Assembly: GCA_947632325.1 (NCBI GenBank)
Contig: CANROU010000009.1
Location: 1 to 43,500, forward strand
Direction: 5' to 3'
Length of the DNA: 43,500 nt
Source of the DNA: an uncultured Bacilli bacterium
GTDB taxonomy: Bacteria > Bacillota_I > Bacilli_A > RF39 > UBA660
Below, one piece after another: positions 36,390-43,500 of the stretch. The position numbers and the translations under genes are program-made. The notes under the pieces were generated by a model. The model searched no databases, was not told the origin of the DNA, and saw only the letters and a program-made list of their open reading frames with translations. Numbering within the stretch: position 1 is the stretch's first letter; each line of letters starts with the position of its first letter.

Positions 36390-37088
36390 CTACTTTCTGT
36401 TTCGAATCACCTCATATATCATAATACCTGAAGCTACAGAGGCGTTCAAACTATTAATTTTACCTTTCATAGGAATACTTGCTACAAAATCACACGATTC
36501 TTTGACAATTCTACTCATACCATGACCTTCATTACCAATAATCAAAACAATTTTACCATTATAATCAATAGTTCTATAATCTTGACCTTGCATATCAGTG
36601 CCAACAATCCAATATCCTTCTTGTCGTAATTTTTTTATAGTTTGAGCTACATTGCTTACTAAACACAGATCCATATTAGTAAGTGCTCCTGCTGAAGTTT
36701 TCATAACTGTAGAGGTAATCTTTACTCCTCGATCTTTTGGCAAAATAATACCATTTACCCCTGCAGCTTCACACGTACGAATGATTGCTCCCAAATTGTG
36801 TGGATCCTCTAAATGATCCAAAAGAACCAAAAAAGAATTATCTTCTTTTTCAAGCAAAGACGATAAATTGTAGTACTTGTAGTCCTCTATGTCTAGCATT
36901 ATACCCTGATGAGAAGTTTCTGCAAGTTTATCTAATTCTTTTTTTGTTTTATAAACAATAGGAATTTTTTTATTTTGCAATAACGAATTTATTGTTTTAT
37001 CATCAAAATCTTGTTGTAAAAATATTTTTTTAATAACTACATTACTATTTAATAATTCAACTGCTACTTTTCGACCATATACTAACAT
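36390..37088 (-). CDS. rlmB: 23S rRNA 2'-O-methyltransferase RlmB (TrmH family)
   Basis: SPOUT methyltransferase that in E. coli modifies G2251 of 23S rRNA. The 232 residues have an N-terminal RNA-binding domain, LDHLEDPHNLGAIIRTCEAAG (motif 1), IIGNEGHGMS (motif 2, SAM knot) and PMKGKINSLNASVASG (motif 3). It follows mrnC by one nucleotide. In B. subtilis the same gene (yacO) holds this place. The exact target base is assumed from the family. Confidence 0.92.
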   Translation of the reverse strand: MLVYGRKVAVELLNSNVVIKKIFLQQDFDDKTINSLLQNKKIPIVYKTKKELDKLAETSHQGIMLDIEDYKYYNLSSLLEKEDNSFLVLLDHLEDPHNLGAIIRTCEAAGVNGIILPKDRGVKITSTVMKTSAGALTNMDLCLVSNVAQTIKKLRQEGYWIVGTDMQGQDYRTIDYNGKIVLIIGNEGHGMSRIVKESCDFVASIPMKGKINSLNASVASGIMIYEVIRNRK

Positions 37089-37089
37089 C

Positions 37090-37464
37090 TTATCCCTCCA
37101 ATATTATTTTCATAATCATATCAATTCTATCTCGCCGTTGCTCTAATTCTAAATATCCAATTAAAGCTTCTAATCCTGTGGCATGTTTATACGTAAGAAT
37201 ATCACAATTTTTAGGATGTGATGTTGTTTTATAATTACGAGCTCGTTTTATAATATTAATTTCATCATCACTAAATATTTGCATATCAATTAACCTTTGT
37301 AAAAACTCAGCTTGACCTTTAGCGCTTACGTATTTTACTGCACTCTTTTGTAAATCGTTAACATTAGCAATACCTTTTTTTATTAAATATTTACGAATAT
37401 AATCTTCATATATAGTATCCCCTAAATAAGCCAATACCAAAACGTTTATTTCCTTGGTATTCAT
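37090..37464 (-). CDS. mrnC: Mini-ribonuclease 3
   Basis: An RNase III-domain enzyme lacking the dsRNA-binding domain; in B. subtilis it matures 23S rRNA ends. About 124 residues with the ALAYLGD-type motif VLAYLGDTIYEDYIR and the second acidic motif ATGLEALIGYLEL. I chose the ATG at 37464 behind GGTGAT; the first in-frame codon is a GTG at 37473 inside that site. It is cotranscribed with rlmB and follows the peptidase gene after 87 nt. Confidence 0.92.
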   Translation of the reverse strand: MNTKEINVLVLAYLGDTIYEDYIRKYLIKKGIANVNDLQKSAVKYVSAKGQAEFLQRLIDMQIFSDDEINIIKRARNYKTTSHPKNCDILTYKHATGLEALIGYLELEQRRDRIDMIMKIILEG

Positions 37465-37551
37465 ATTCATCACCCAGCTAAATTATATCATATACTCTAT
37501 CAACAAAAAAAGATATGAAAACATACCTTTTAATTTAGCGTATACTAACTA

Positions 37552-38256
37552 TCAATCATCTCTCCCTCTAGCAATTACAATTAATAACAAACGCAATATT
37601 TCTAAAAGAGTCGTCGCTAAAGATGCCACATAAGTATAAGCTGCAGAACGCAACATCTTTTTACTTTCTTTTTGCTCATCTAAATTTAATATACCTAATT
37701 TATCAAGCTGTAGACCAGCTCTAAAGGAAGCATTAAACTCCACTGGTAAAGTAACTAATTGAAACAACACAATTAACAACAATAACCCAATTCCAGCCCA
37801 AGCAATATCTGTTAAACCAAAAATCAAACCAATTAATAAAGCTATATAACCAAACTTAGAACCAAAATTAGTAAACGGAATTAAAAAACTCCTAATTCTC
37901 ATAAATTTATATCCCGTTTTATCTTGCAAAGCATGTCCAACTTCATGTGCCGCTACTGAAGCTGAAGCTATGCTATTTCCATGAAAAATATCCTTTGAAA
38001 GCCTAATAGTCTTTCGTGTTGGATCATAATGATCAGATAAAACACCTTTAGTCTCTACCACATAAACATCTTTAAGTCCATTAGCGTCCAATATTTTTCT
38101 GGCTACTTCACAACCAGTGATATCTGTTTGTAATTTTACTCTTTTGTACTTTCTGTATGAGTTATTAACATAAACATCCGCTACAATAGTTATTATGGCA
38201 CCAACTCCAACTAAAATCCATCCAATTAAATCATATCCAAAATAATAATATGGCAT
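37552..38256 (-). CDS. Zinc metallopeptidase, YugP-like membrane protein
   Basis: A 234-residue membrane protein with the zinc motif HEVGHALQ (in AAHEVGHAL, near 123) in a DUF/YugP-type context (ARKILDANGL, then KTIRLSKDIF). There is one N-terminal membrane helix and about two or three after the motif. Substrates are unknown for the family. ATG follows AAAGGAGG; the gene is 12 nt after cysS. In Bacillus the cysS-mrnC junction lacks it, so it is an insertion in a conserved block. Confidence 0.85.
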   Translation of the reverse strand: MPYYYFGYDLIGWILVGVGAIITIVADVYVNNSYRKYKRVKLQTDITGCEVARKILDANGLKDVYVVETKGVLSDHYDPTRKTIRLSKDIFHGNSIASASVAAHEVGHALQDKTGYKFMRIRSFLIPFTNFGSKFGYIALLIGLIFGLTDIAWAGIGLLLLIVLFQLVTLPVEFNASFRAGLQLDKLGILNLDEQKESKKMLRSAAYTYVASLATTLLEILRLLLIVIARGRDD

Positions 38257-38268
38257 ATATTTCCTCCT

Positions 38269-39651
38269 TTATATTTTCTCAAATTTAGTCCCTTCGCGAC
38301 TATCCATAATCTTAATTCCTTTTTCTAAAAGTTCATTACGTATTTTATCTGCTAGAGCGAAATCCTTATTTTTCTTTGCTTGTTCCCTTAATTTAATCAT
38401 ATTAATAATTTCATCATCAACCACCATCTTTTCATCATTCAATAAATCTAAAGACAATACCTGATCAAAATTTTCTATTAATTTCCTTTTAGTACACTGA
38501 TTAACATTACTTTTGAGTAAATCAAAAAGCAAAGTAATCGCATTAGGTATATTCAAATCATCCTCCAGGCAATCAATAAACATATTATTCCATTTAGTAA
38601 ATTCTTTGTTATCGACTTCGCCTATATCCTGTAAACTATTAATTCTTCTTTTTAATTTTGTATAAGCTTTAGCAGCATTATCCAAATTATCATAACTAAA
38701 TACAATCTGTTTACGATAATGACTATTTAAACACATAAAGCGATATGCTAAGGGATCATAACCTTTTTCTTTCAATAATGATACGGTAAGGGTTGCTCCT
38801 TTACTTTTGCTCATTTTACCACTTTCATCTAATAAATGCTCATTATGAAACCAATAATTACACCATTTATGACCTAAATAACTTTCACTTTGTGCTATCT
38901 CGTTAGTATGATGTGGAAAAATATTATCTACTCCTCCTCCATGAATGTCTAAATATTCCCCACAATAGTGAATACTAATAGCCGAACATTCTATGTGCCA
39001 ACCAGGATATCCTAATCCAAACGGTGAATCCCATTTTAAATCTTGTTCATCAAATTTTGATTTAGTAAACCATAAAGCAAAATCAGCTTGATTACGTTTA
39101 TTATCATCAAATGATACTCCTTCACGTGCACCTACAACCATTTCATCCTCTTTATGATTTGTAAGATGATAATAATCTTCTACTTTAGAAACATCAAAAT
39201 AAATATTACCCCCGCTTTGATAAGCATATCCTTTAGCTAATAATTTTTCAATCATTTTAATATAATCATCTATATGTTCTGTTGCTGGTGCTACTACATC
39301 AGGAACACGATTATTCAACAATTCAAAATCTTTAAAAAATTGCTTAGTATAATATTTAGCAACTTCCATCACAGACATTTGTTTTTCCTTAGCGCTTTTA
39401 ACCATTTTATCTTCACCTGAATCAGCATCGCTAGTCAAATGGCCAACATCCGTAATATTCATTACTCTTAACACGTCATAACCTAAATATCTTAAAGTTT
39501 TATCCAAAATATCATGTCCTATATAATTACGCATATTCCCAATATGTTGATCATGATATACCGTAGGTCCACAAGTATAAAATTTAACTTTTCCTTTTTC
39601 ATGCGGTATAAATTCTTCCACCGTCTTAGTTAACGTATTATATAATCGCAT
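38269..39651 (-). CDS. cysS: Cysteinyl-tRNA synthetase
   Basis: Charges tRNA-Cys. 460 residues with the class I HIGH-type motif HIGN in YTCGPTVYHDQHIGNMRN, zinc cysteines C28 and the C in GWHIECSAIS plus histidines in IFPHHTNE, and the KMSKSKG signature near 270. ATG is 51 nt or so past the -10 at 39724; no T-box structure is seen in the leader. Start of the cysS-to-sigH transcript. Confidence 0.97.
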   Translation of the reverse strand: MRLYNTLTKTVEEFIPHEKGKVKFYTCGPTVYHDQHIGNMRNYIGHDILDKTLRYLGYDVLRVMNITDVGHLTSDADSGEDKMVKSAKEKQMSVMEVAKYYTKQFFKDFELLNNRVPDVVAPATEHIDDYIKMIEKLLAKGYAYQSGGNIYFDVSKVEDYYHLTNHKEDEMVVGAREGVSFDDNKRNQADFALWFTKSKFDEQDLKWDSPFGLGYPGWHIECSAISIHYCGEYLDIHGGGVDNIFPHHTNEIAQSESYLGHKWCNYWFHNEHLLDESGKMSKSKGATLTVSLLKEKGYDPLAYRFMCLNSHYRKQIVFSYDNLDNAAKAYTKLKRRINSLQDIGEVDNKEFTKWNNMFIDCLEDDLNIPNAITLLFDLLKSNVNQCTKRKLIENFDQVLSLDLLNDEKMVVDDEIINMIKLREQAKKNKDFALADKIRNELLEKGIKIMDSREGTKFEKI

Positions 39652-39723
39652 ATTATCATCACTTCCATATAACGAAAAATTATTAATAAATCATAGCTAT
39701 TTATATATTATGCATTTTTATTT

Positions 39724-39752
39724 ATTATACCCCACTAATCCTTTTAATACAA
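39724..39752 (-). promoter_or_regulatory. cysS promoter
   Basis: Minus strand TTGTAT (39752-39747), 17-bp spacer, TATAAT (39729-39724). It lies right after truA. No T-box or SAM-type leader fits the short untranslated region. Confidence 0.75.
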
Positions 39753-39762
39753 GAATTAACCT

Positions 39763-40518
39763 TTACATTATCACATCATAACAAACATCTGCCAAATATA
39801 ATCCTTCCGCTGGTGCCTTGTGTATCACTGCTAAACAATCAGGATTTTCTAAAATATCCACAATATCACGAGGTTTGCTTTTTCCCTCTCCTATTTTAAT
39901 AAGCATACCAACCATATTTCTTACTTGATATTTTAAAAAACCTGTGCCTATAAAACAAATTTCATATTGATTTTCTTTCATCTTACTTTTCTTGATACTT
40001 GCTTTATATATAGTTCTAACACAGTTGCTTTTTTCTTTATTTTCTGTAACAAAAGCTCTAAAATCATGAGTCCCTTCAAAATAAGTAATAGCCAACCGCA
40101 TCGCTTTAATATTCAATTTATGACAACATTGATATACATAATTTCTATCTGTTGGACAATATTCTCCCAAATTTATTTTATAAATATATTTTTTACTTTT
40201 AACATTATATCTAGCATGGAAATCTAAAGGCACTTCTTTAACATTGTAAACATATATATCATTAGGTAAATAACTATTTAAGGCCCTTTTTAGCTTGTCA
40301 GTAGTAATTTTTATATCCAAATCAAAATGAGCCGTTTGCTTATAGGCATGCACTTTTTTATCAGTCCTACCTGAAGCGTGAACCAAAGTTATTTTATTAT
40401 TATTTATTTTTTTTAGAGTTTTTTGTAACTCTTCTTGAATCGTTCTTAATCCTGGCTGTATTTGATATCCTTTAAAATTACTACCATCATAAGAAAATTC
40501 TATATAATATCTTTTCAT
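39763..40518 (-). CDS. truA: tRNA pseudouridine synthase A
   Basis: Makes pseudouridine at positions 38-40 of tRNA anticodon arms. 251 residues with the catalytic aspartate in ASGRTDKKVHA (near 53) and the FLKYQVRNMVGMLIKIG segment. ATG follows AAAGGAAT. It is 4 nt downstream of the second ABC ATPase, where in Bacillus ecfT normally intervenes. Confidence 0.95.
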   Translation of the reverse strand: MKRYYIEFSYDGSNFKGYQIQPGLRTIQEELQKTLKKINNNKITLVHASGRTDKKVHAYKQTAHFDLDIKITTDKLKRALNSYLPNDIYVYNVKEVPLDFHARYNVKSKKYIYKINLGEYCPTDRNYVYQCCHKLNIKAMRLAITYFEGTHDFRAFVTENKEKSNCVRTIYKASIKKSKMKENQYEICFIGTGFLKYQVRNMVGMLIKIGEGKSKPRDIVDILENPDCLAVIHKAPAEGLYLADVCYDVIM

Positions 40519-40522
40519 TAAA

Positions 40523-41341
40523 TCATTCCTTTATTTTCAAATCAACATGCTTGTATATATCCTTCATTAGATCACGTACATCCTTATGATATCCTAATTT
40601 TATATGTTTTTTTTCTCTAACCAAATAAGTAAAACAAACAATTTCTGGAACATCAATATTATGTTTTATCAAAAACGAAACATCTTCAAATACTTTTTGA
40701 GTCTCTCCTTGACTAACTTTTTCGTCTGTAAGAATTATACAGTAGTCAGTATATTGATATATATAATCACTATCACTAGTTCCAATAATAACCGTTTTAT
40801 GATATTTCTCTATTAATAATTTAAATAACTTTGCTAGACGTTTTTGAACTAATTTATCAAAACCAACTAATACATTATCCAACAGGATAATAGACGGATT
40901 TAACAACATACACCCAGCCAATTGAACTAATTTCTTTTCACTAAAAGATAATCCTGTTATATTACGTTTAAAATATTCTGGCGTTAAACCCACGATCTTC
41001 AAGGCCTCTTTCATCTTTTTATCCCTAGTCTGTAAAGTTTTTCCTGTTCGCTGCCATAAATAACAAAAATATTCTTCGACTGTTTGAATAAAATCAGGAT
41101 ATTGAAAATCATTTCCAACATAACCTGTTTCAGCATATAGTAATGTATCTTTTTTTGATTGTCTTTGTCCTTTGTAATATATACTGCCACTATAATCTAT
41201 TTGCCCATTTAAGGTTTTTAACAATAAACTTTTAGCTGGACCTATAATACCAATAACCTTATGAAGTGGTATAACTATATTCTCTTTATAAATCTTAACA
41301 TCTTCACATTGACATGAAAAATTTTTTAATCCAATGGCCAT
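40523..41341 (-). CDS. Degenerate ECF-type ABC ATPase (EcfA2-like)
   Basis: A 272-residue ABC ATPase relative. Its place and the C-terminal pattern (VFEDVSFLIKHNIDVPEIV) match EcfA2 of energy-coupling-factor vitamin transporters. The ATPase motifs are altered: Walker A reads GIIGPAKSLL (A in place of the glycine before K), the signature is LSFSEKK rather than LSGGQ, Walker B ends LLLDNVL or ILLDN with N where the catalytic E belongs, and the switch histidine is not found (IIGTSDSDY). It probably binds nucleotide weakly and does not hydrolyse it well. It overlaps the upstream ATPase by 16 nt. EcfT is missing from the cluster. Confidence 0.72.
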   Translation of the reverse strand: MAIGLKNFSCQCEDVKIYKENIVIPLHKVIGIIGPAKSLLLKTLNGQIDYSGSIYYKGQRQSKKDTLLYAETGYVGNDFQYPDFIQTVEEYFCYLWQRTGKTLQTRDKKMKEALKIVGLTPEYFKRNITGLSFSEKKLVQLAGCMLLNPSIILLDNVLVGFDKLVQKRLAKLFKLLIEKYHKTVIIGTSDSDYIYQYTDYCIILTDEKVSQGETQKVFEDVSFLIKHNIDVPEIVCFTYLVREKKHIKLGYHKDVRDLMKDIYKHVDLKIKE

Positions 41342-42096
41342 AAATCATCCACCATACTTTCAATATCTAAATCAATTTCATCTATAAGATTATAAAATTG
41401 CAATTTCAAAGATAAATCTACCATAAAAGGTATCTTAAGCCCAAGGCGATTTAATATATGTTCTTCCTTATAAACCGCCACAGGATCACCTTCTAGCACT
41501 ATTTTACCCTTATTTAAAATATATAAATAATCAGCAATTGTAGTATCACAAAGAGAACTAGTAGTCATAACTATAGTACACTTTAATTTTTGGTGAACCT
41601 TTAAAAGTAACTGCAAAAAAGCCCTACTCTCATCATGTGTTAAAAAAAGACAGGGATCATCCAACAATAATAATTTAGGTTTTAACAATAATTCCTTAGC
41701 TAACCAAACTCTTAATTTATCCCAAGCATTTAATTCATTTACTTTGTTTTCCAATATATCTGTTATTAAACAAAAAGACGCCGCTTTATGACATTTAGCG
41801 ATGGTTACCTTTTCATCTTCATCATTTTGTAATACATTTAAAACTGTTTGATTCCCGTAATCATCCGCTAAAGATAATGATATTCCTATATTTTCTTGTT
41901 TTATAAAAGGATCGCCAAAAGTATATTCAATAGTGTCAATTGTAGGAATAATTTGCCCTATAGCTTTAATAAGTGTAGTCTTACCACATTTATTATTACC
42001 AGATATCATTGTAATATTACCTTCTTGAAGCTCTAAAGAAAAATTGTGGAAAATATTTTGATAATTAAAATTGGTAATCTTTAGTAATTTTTTCAC
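41326..42096 (-). CDS. Degenerate ECF-type ABC ATPase (EcfA1-like)
   Basis: A 256-residue ABC ATPase relative with an intact Walker A (GNNKCGKTT, about 33-41) and a C-terminal LGLKIPFMVDLSLKL like EcfA1. Other motifs are off: the signature position reads LNAWDKLR, Walker B is LLLLDDP (D for E), and the switch region is MTTSS without histidine. It starts with GTG at 42096 behind GGGGGT. Gene order rplQ, SDR, EcfA1-like, EcfA2-like, truA matches Bacillus rplQ-ecfA1-ecfA2-ecfT-truA except for the added SDR and the missing EcfT. Transport function is doubtful. Confidence 0.75.
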   Translation of the reverse strand: MKKLLKITNFNYQNIFHNFSLELQEGNITMISGNNKCGKTTLIKAIGQIIPTIDTIEYTFGDPFIKQENIGISLSLADDYGNQTVLNVLQNDEDEKVTIAKCHKAASFCLITDILENKVNELNAWDKLRVWLAKELLLKPKLLLLDDPCLFLTHDESRAFLQLLLKVHQKLKCTIVMTTSSLCDTTIADYLYILNKGKIVLEGDPVAVYKEEHILNRLGLKIPFMVDLSLKLQFYNLIDEIDLDIESMVDDLWPLD

Positions 42097-42119
42097 GTTA
42101 TACCCCCATACCTATTAAT

Positions 42120-42884
42120 TTAACTTTTTGGATTTGCTTTTTTACTTCTTTGAATTTTATATGCCATTTTAAGCAAAGCGCGATCAGATAAAAATCGCGA
42201 AAAGAATTTTACACATTTCATCTTAAAACCAGGGATAATTAACATTTTTCCTTTAAACATCTCATCGATAGCTATTTTAGCTACCCTTTCAGCACTAAAT
42301 CCTTTTAACTTAAATTCCACATTAGCCACATTATTAAAATTAGTATCAACAGGGCCTGGACAAAGGCACGAAATACAAACCTGGCTCTTAATTCTACGTA
42401 ACTCTTCATTAATAGCTTCCGTTAAATGTAAAACATAGGCTTTTGTCGCATAATAAGTTGCCATTAACGGCCCTGGTTGGAAAGCCGCAGTAGAGGCAAC
42501 ATTTAAAATATAGCCATGATTTTTTTTCTTCATATCTCTTAAAAACATCTTAGTAAGAATATGAACAGCCCTAATATTTACATCTAACATATTTAATTCA
42601 TTACTTAAATCCGTACTTGTAAAATACCCACAATCACCAAAGCCAGCATTATTAATCAAAATATCTATATCATAATTTCGACATAATACATACAACTCTT
42701 TTACTTTTTGTTCGCTACTTAAATCTAAGACAATAATTTGGCTTTTACTTTTAAGTTCGCTTTGTAATTGTTCTAATTTTTCTTTATCACGAGCTACTAA
42801 AATCAAGTTGCATCCCAGTTCACTTAAGTACTTAGCCATTTCACGACCAATACCACTAGATGCTCCGGTAATCAACGCCTTCAT
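42120..42884 (-). CDS. Short-chain dehydrogenase/reductase, classical
   Basis: A 254-residue NAD(P)-dependent oxidoreductase with the TGASSGIG loop (about 6-13), NNAG (near 82), the catalytic YYATKAYV (Y and K) and PGPVDTNF after it. The pattern resembles DltE/YqjQ-type SDRs with a hydrophobic C-terminus; the substrate is unknown. ATG follows AGGTGG. It is first in the SDR-ABC-ABC-truA transcript and is unrelated in detail to the SDR at 28731. Confidence 0.9.
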   Translation of the reverse strand: MKALITGASSGIGREMAKYLSELGCNLILVARDKEKLEQLQSELKSKSQIIVLDLSSEQKVKELYVLCRNYDIDILINNAGFGDCGYFTSTDLSNELNMLDVNIRAVHILTKMFLRDMKKKNHGYILNVASTAAFQPGPLMATYYATKAYVLHLTEAINEELRRIKSQVCISCLCPGPVDTNFNNVANVEFKLKGFSAERVAKIAIDEMFKGKMLIIPGFKMKCVKFFSRFLSDRALLKMAYKIQRSKKANPKS

Positions 42885-42904
42885 TCAAACCACCACCTAA
42901 AAAC

Positions 42905-42910
42905 ATTATA
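42905..42910 (-). promoter_or_regulatory. Extended -10 before the SDR-ABC-truA operon
   Basis: Minus strand TGATATAAT, 20-25 nt before the SDR start. No good -35 at 16-18 bp (TATCTT), so extended -10 recognition would be needed. Confidence 0.45.
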
Positions 42911-42962
42911 TCAAAAAAACACTTTAGAAGATATTGTTTATTATATTTTCCTCCCAAAAAAA

Positions 42963-42988
42963 GCAAAAAACTAGTTATTTAACTAGTT
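42963..42988 (-). terminator. rplQ terminator
   Basis: Minus strand AACTAGTT, loop AAAT, AACTAGTT then TTTTGC. The last codons and TAA of rplQ lie in the hairpin. Confidence 0.85.
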
Positions 42989-43319
42989 CTAATATTACCA
43001 TAAGTGAATCATCTCCACGACGTTCATCCAATTTTAAAATTCTTGTATATCCGCCATTACGGTCTTGATAACGATCTTTTAATTCGTTAAATACTTTATC
43101 TACTACCTTTTTATCATTATGAACAAAAGCAAGAGCTTTCCTACGAGCCACTAGACTTCCATCTTTACCATAGGTAATCATTTTATCAACAAACTTACGA
43201 ACTTCTTTAGCTCTAGTTTCTGTAGTTGTAATTTTTTCATTTAATATAACTTGTTTTGTTAAAGTAGCAAGCATACTTCTTCTATGTTTGTTAGTTCGTC
43301 CTAGTTTTCTATATGCCAT
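42975..43319 (-). CDS. rplQ: 50S ribosomal protein L17
   Basis: Binds 23S rRNA near the exit tunnel. 114 residues with [17 protein letters not shown] and the C-terminal [25 protein letters not shown], both diagnostic. ATG follows AAGGAGG. It is 19 nt after rpoA, as is usual. Confidence 0.99.
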   Translation of the reverse strand: MAYRKLGRTNKHRRSMLATLTKQVILNEKITTTETRAKEVRKFVDKMITYGKDGSLVARRKALAFVHNDKKVVDKVFNELKDRYQDRNGGYTRILKLDERRGDDSLMVILELVK

Positions 43320-43338
43320 AACTTTCCCTCCTTACATC

Positions 43339-43500
43339 TTAATCTTCATCACGCAAGATTAATCCTAATTCTTTAATCTTATCCAATACTTCTTTTAATG
43401 ATTTTTTACCTAAATTACGAATCTTCATCATGTCAGTTTCACTCTTATTTACCAAATCTTGCAAAGTATGAATTCCTGCTCTTTTTAAACAATTATAAGC
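43339..43500 (-). CDS. rpoA: RNA polymerase subunit alpha, C-terminal part
   Basis: The window edge cuts this gene; 53 codons and the TAA stop are inside. The translation ends with [32 protein letters not shown] and LGLILRDED, which is the alpha C-terminal domain that binds UP elements. The start lies beyond base 43500. Confidence 0.95.
   Translation of the reverse strand, partial: AYNCLKRAGIHTLQDLVNKSETDMMKIRNLGKKSLKEVLDKIKELGLILRDED

Noticed and set aside
39652-39723. T-box before cysS
   Set aside because: Only about 70 nt lie between the promoter and the start codon and no T-box core is present.
1-43500. TGA read as tryptophan (mollicute code)
   Set aside because: TGA ends rpoB and the SDR at 28731 in overlap with the next start codon, and tryptophan codons in core proteins are TGG.
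1-43500. CRISPR array, tRNA or rRNA genes
   Set aside because: No spaced short repeats, cloverleaf with CCA/TTCRA context (other than tmRNA) or rRNA-like stretches were seen.

Overview
The window is AT-rich Bacillota chromosome, nearly all transcribed from the minus strand (only femX is on the plus strand). It carries the conserved ribosomal protein / RNA polymerase / translation core of Bacilli. TGA works as a stop (for example rpoB TGA overlapping the rpoC ATG), so the standard bacterial code applies. MurD and a FemA/B/X-type enzyme imply a peptidoglycan wall, so this is not a true mollicute. The gene order (rpoA-rplQ, truA, cysS-mrnC-rlmB-sigH, secE-nusG-rplKAJL, ybxB-rpoBC, rpsL-rpsG-fusA-tuf, eno-secG-rnr-smpB-ssrA) matches Bacillus blocks with losses and insertions. 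I infer an uncultured, host-associated Bacilli lineage (RF39/Erysipelotrichia-like); this is not proven by the sequence.

Layout in transcription order (high to low coordinates). 43.5-39.7 kb: end of rpoA, rplQ, a short-chain dehydrogenase, two degenerate ECF-type ABC ATPases, truA; the usual EcfT gene is absent. 39.7-34.1 kb: cysS, a YugP-like zinc peptidase, mrnC, rlmB, sigH, an unrecognised tail-anchored protein, secE, nusG; yacP and rpmG are absent from their usual places. 34.1-31.5 kb: rplK, rplA, rplJ, rplL, with two candidate L1 sites and an L10 leader, closed by a terminator. 31.3-23.4 kb: about 8 kb inserted between rplL and ybxB-rpoB. It holds a recent tandem duplication (solenoid-repeat gene plus SDR), a cystathionine/methionine gamma-lyase-type PLP enzyme, an AMP-forming ligase and a hybrid sensor kinase. 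23.3-15.3 kb: ybxB-rpoB-rpoC under its own strong promoter with a leader hairpin. 15.2-14.0 kb: a TasA/camelysin-like secreted protein, mscL and a 55-residue membrane protein. 13.9-9.5 kb: rpsL-rpsG-fusA and separately promoted tuf. 9.3-8.0 kb: femX (plus strand), divergent from murD. 7.9-0.07 kb: murD-eno, then secG, rnr, a CapA-like protein, smpB, a kinase-like gene and tmRNA.

Functionally, most genes serve transcription and translation. RNase R, SmpB and tmRNA form the ribosome-rescue set. MurD and FemX act on peptidoglycan. RlmB, Mini-III, YbxB and TruA are (or are predicted to be) RNA maturation enzymes. Regulation visible in the sequence includes many promoters with a 17-bp spacer and a TGnTATAAT-type extended -10, ribosomal-protein leaders, and terminators that often include the stop codon of the gene they end.

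The less ordinary parts are the degenerate ECF ATPase pair without EcfT, the insertion that separates the L10/L12 genes from the polymerase genes, the duplicated repeat-protein/SDR unit, and two kinase-fold-like proteins embedded in core operons. I see no CRISPR array, insertion sequence, tRNA or rRNA. No gene-free stretch exceeds 300 bases.
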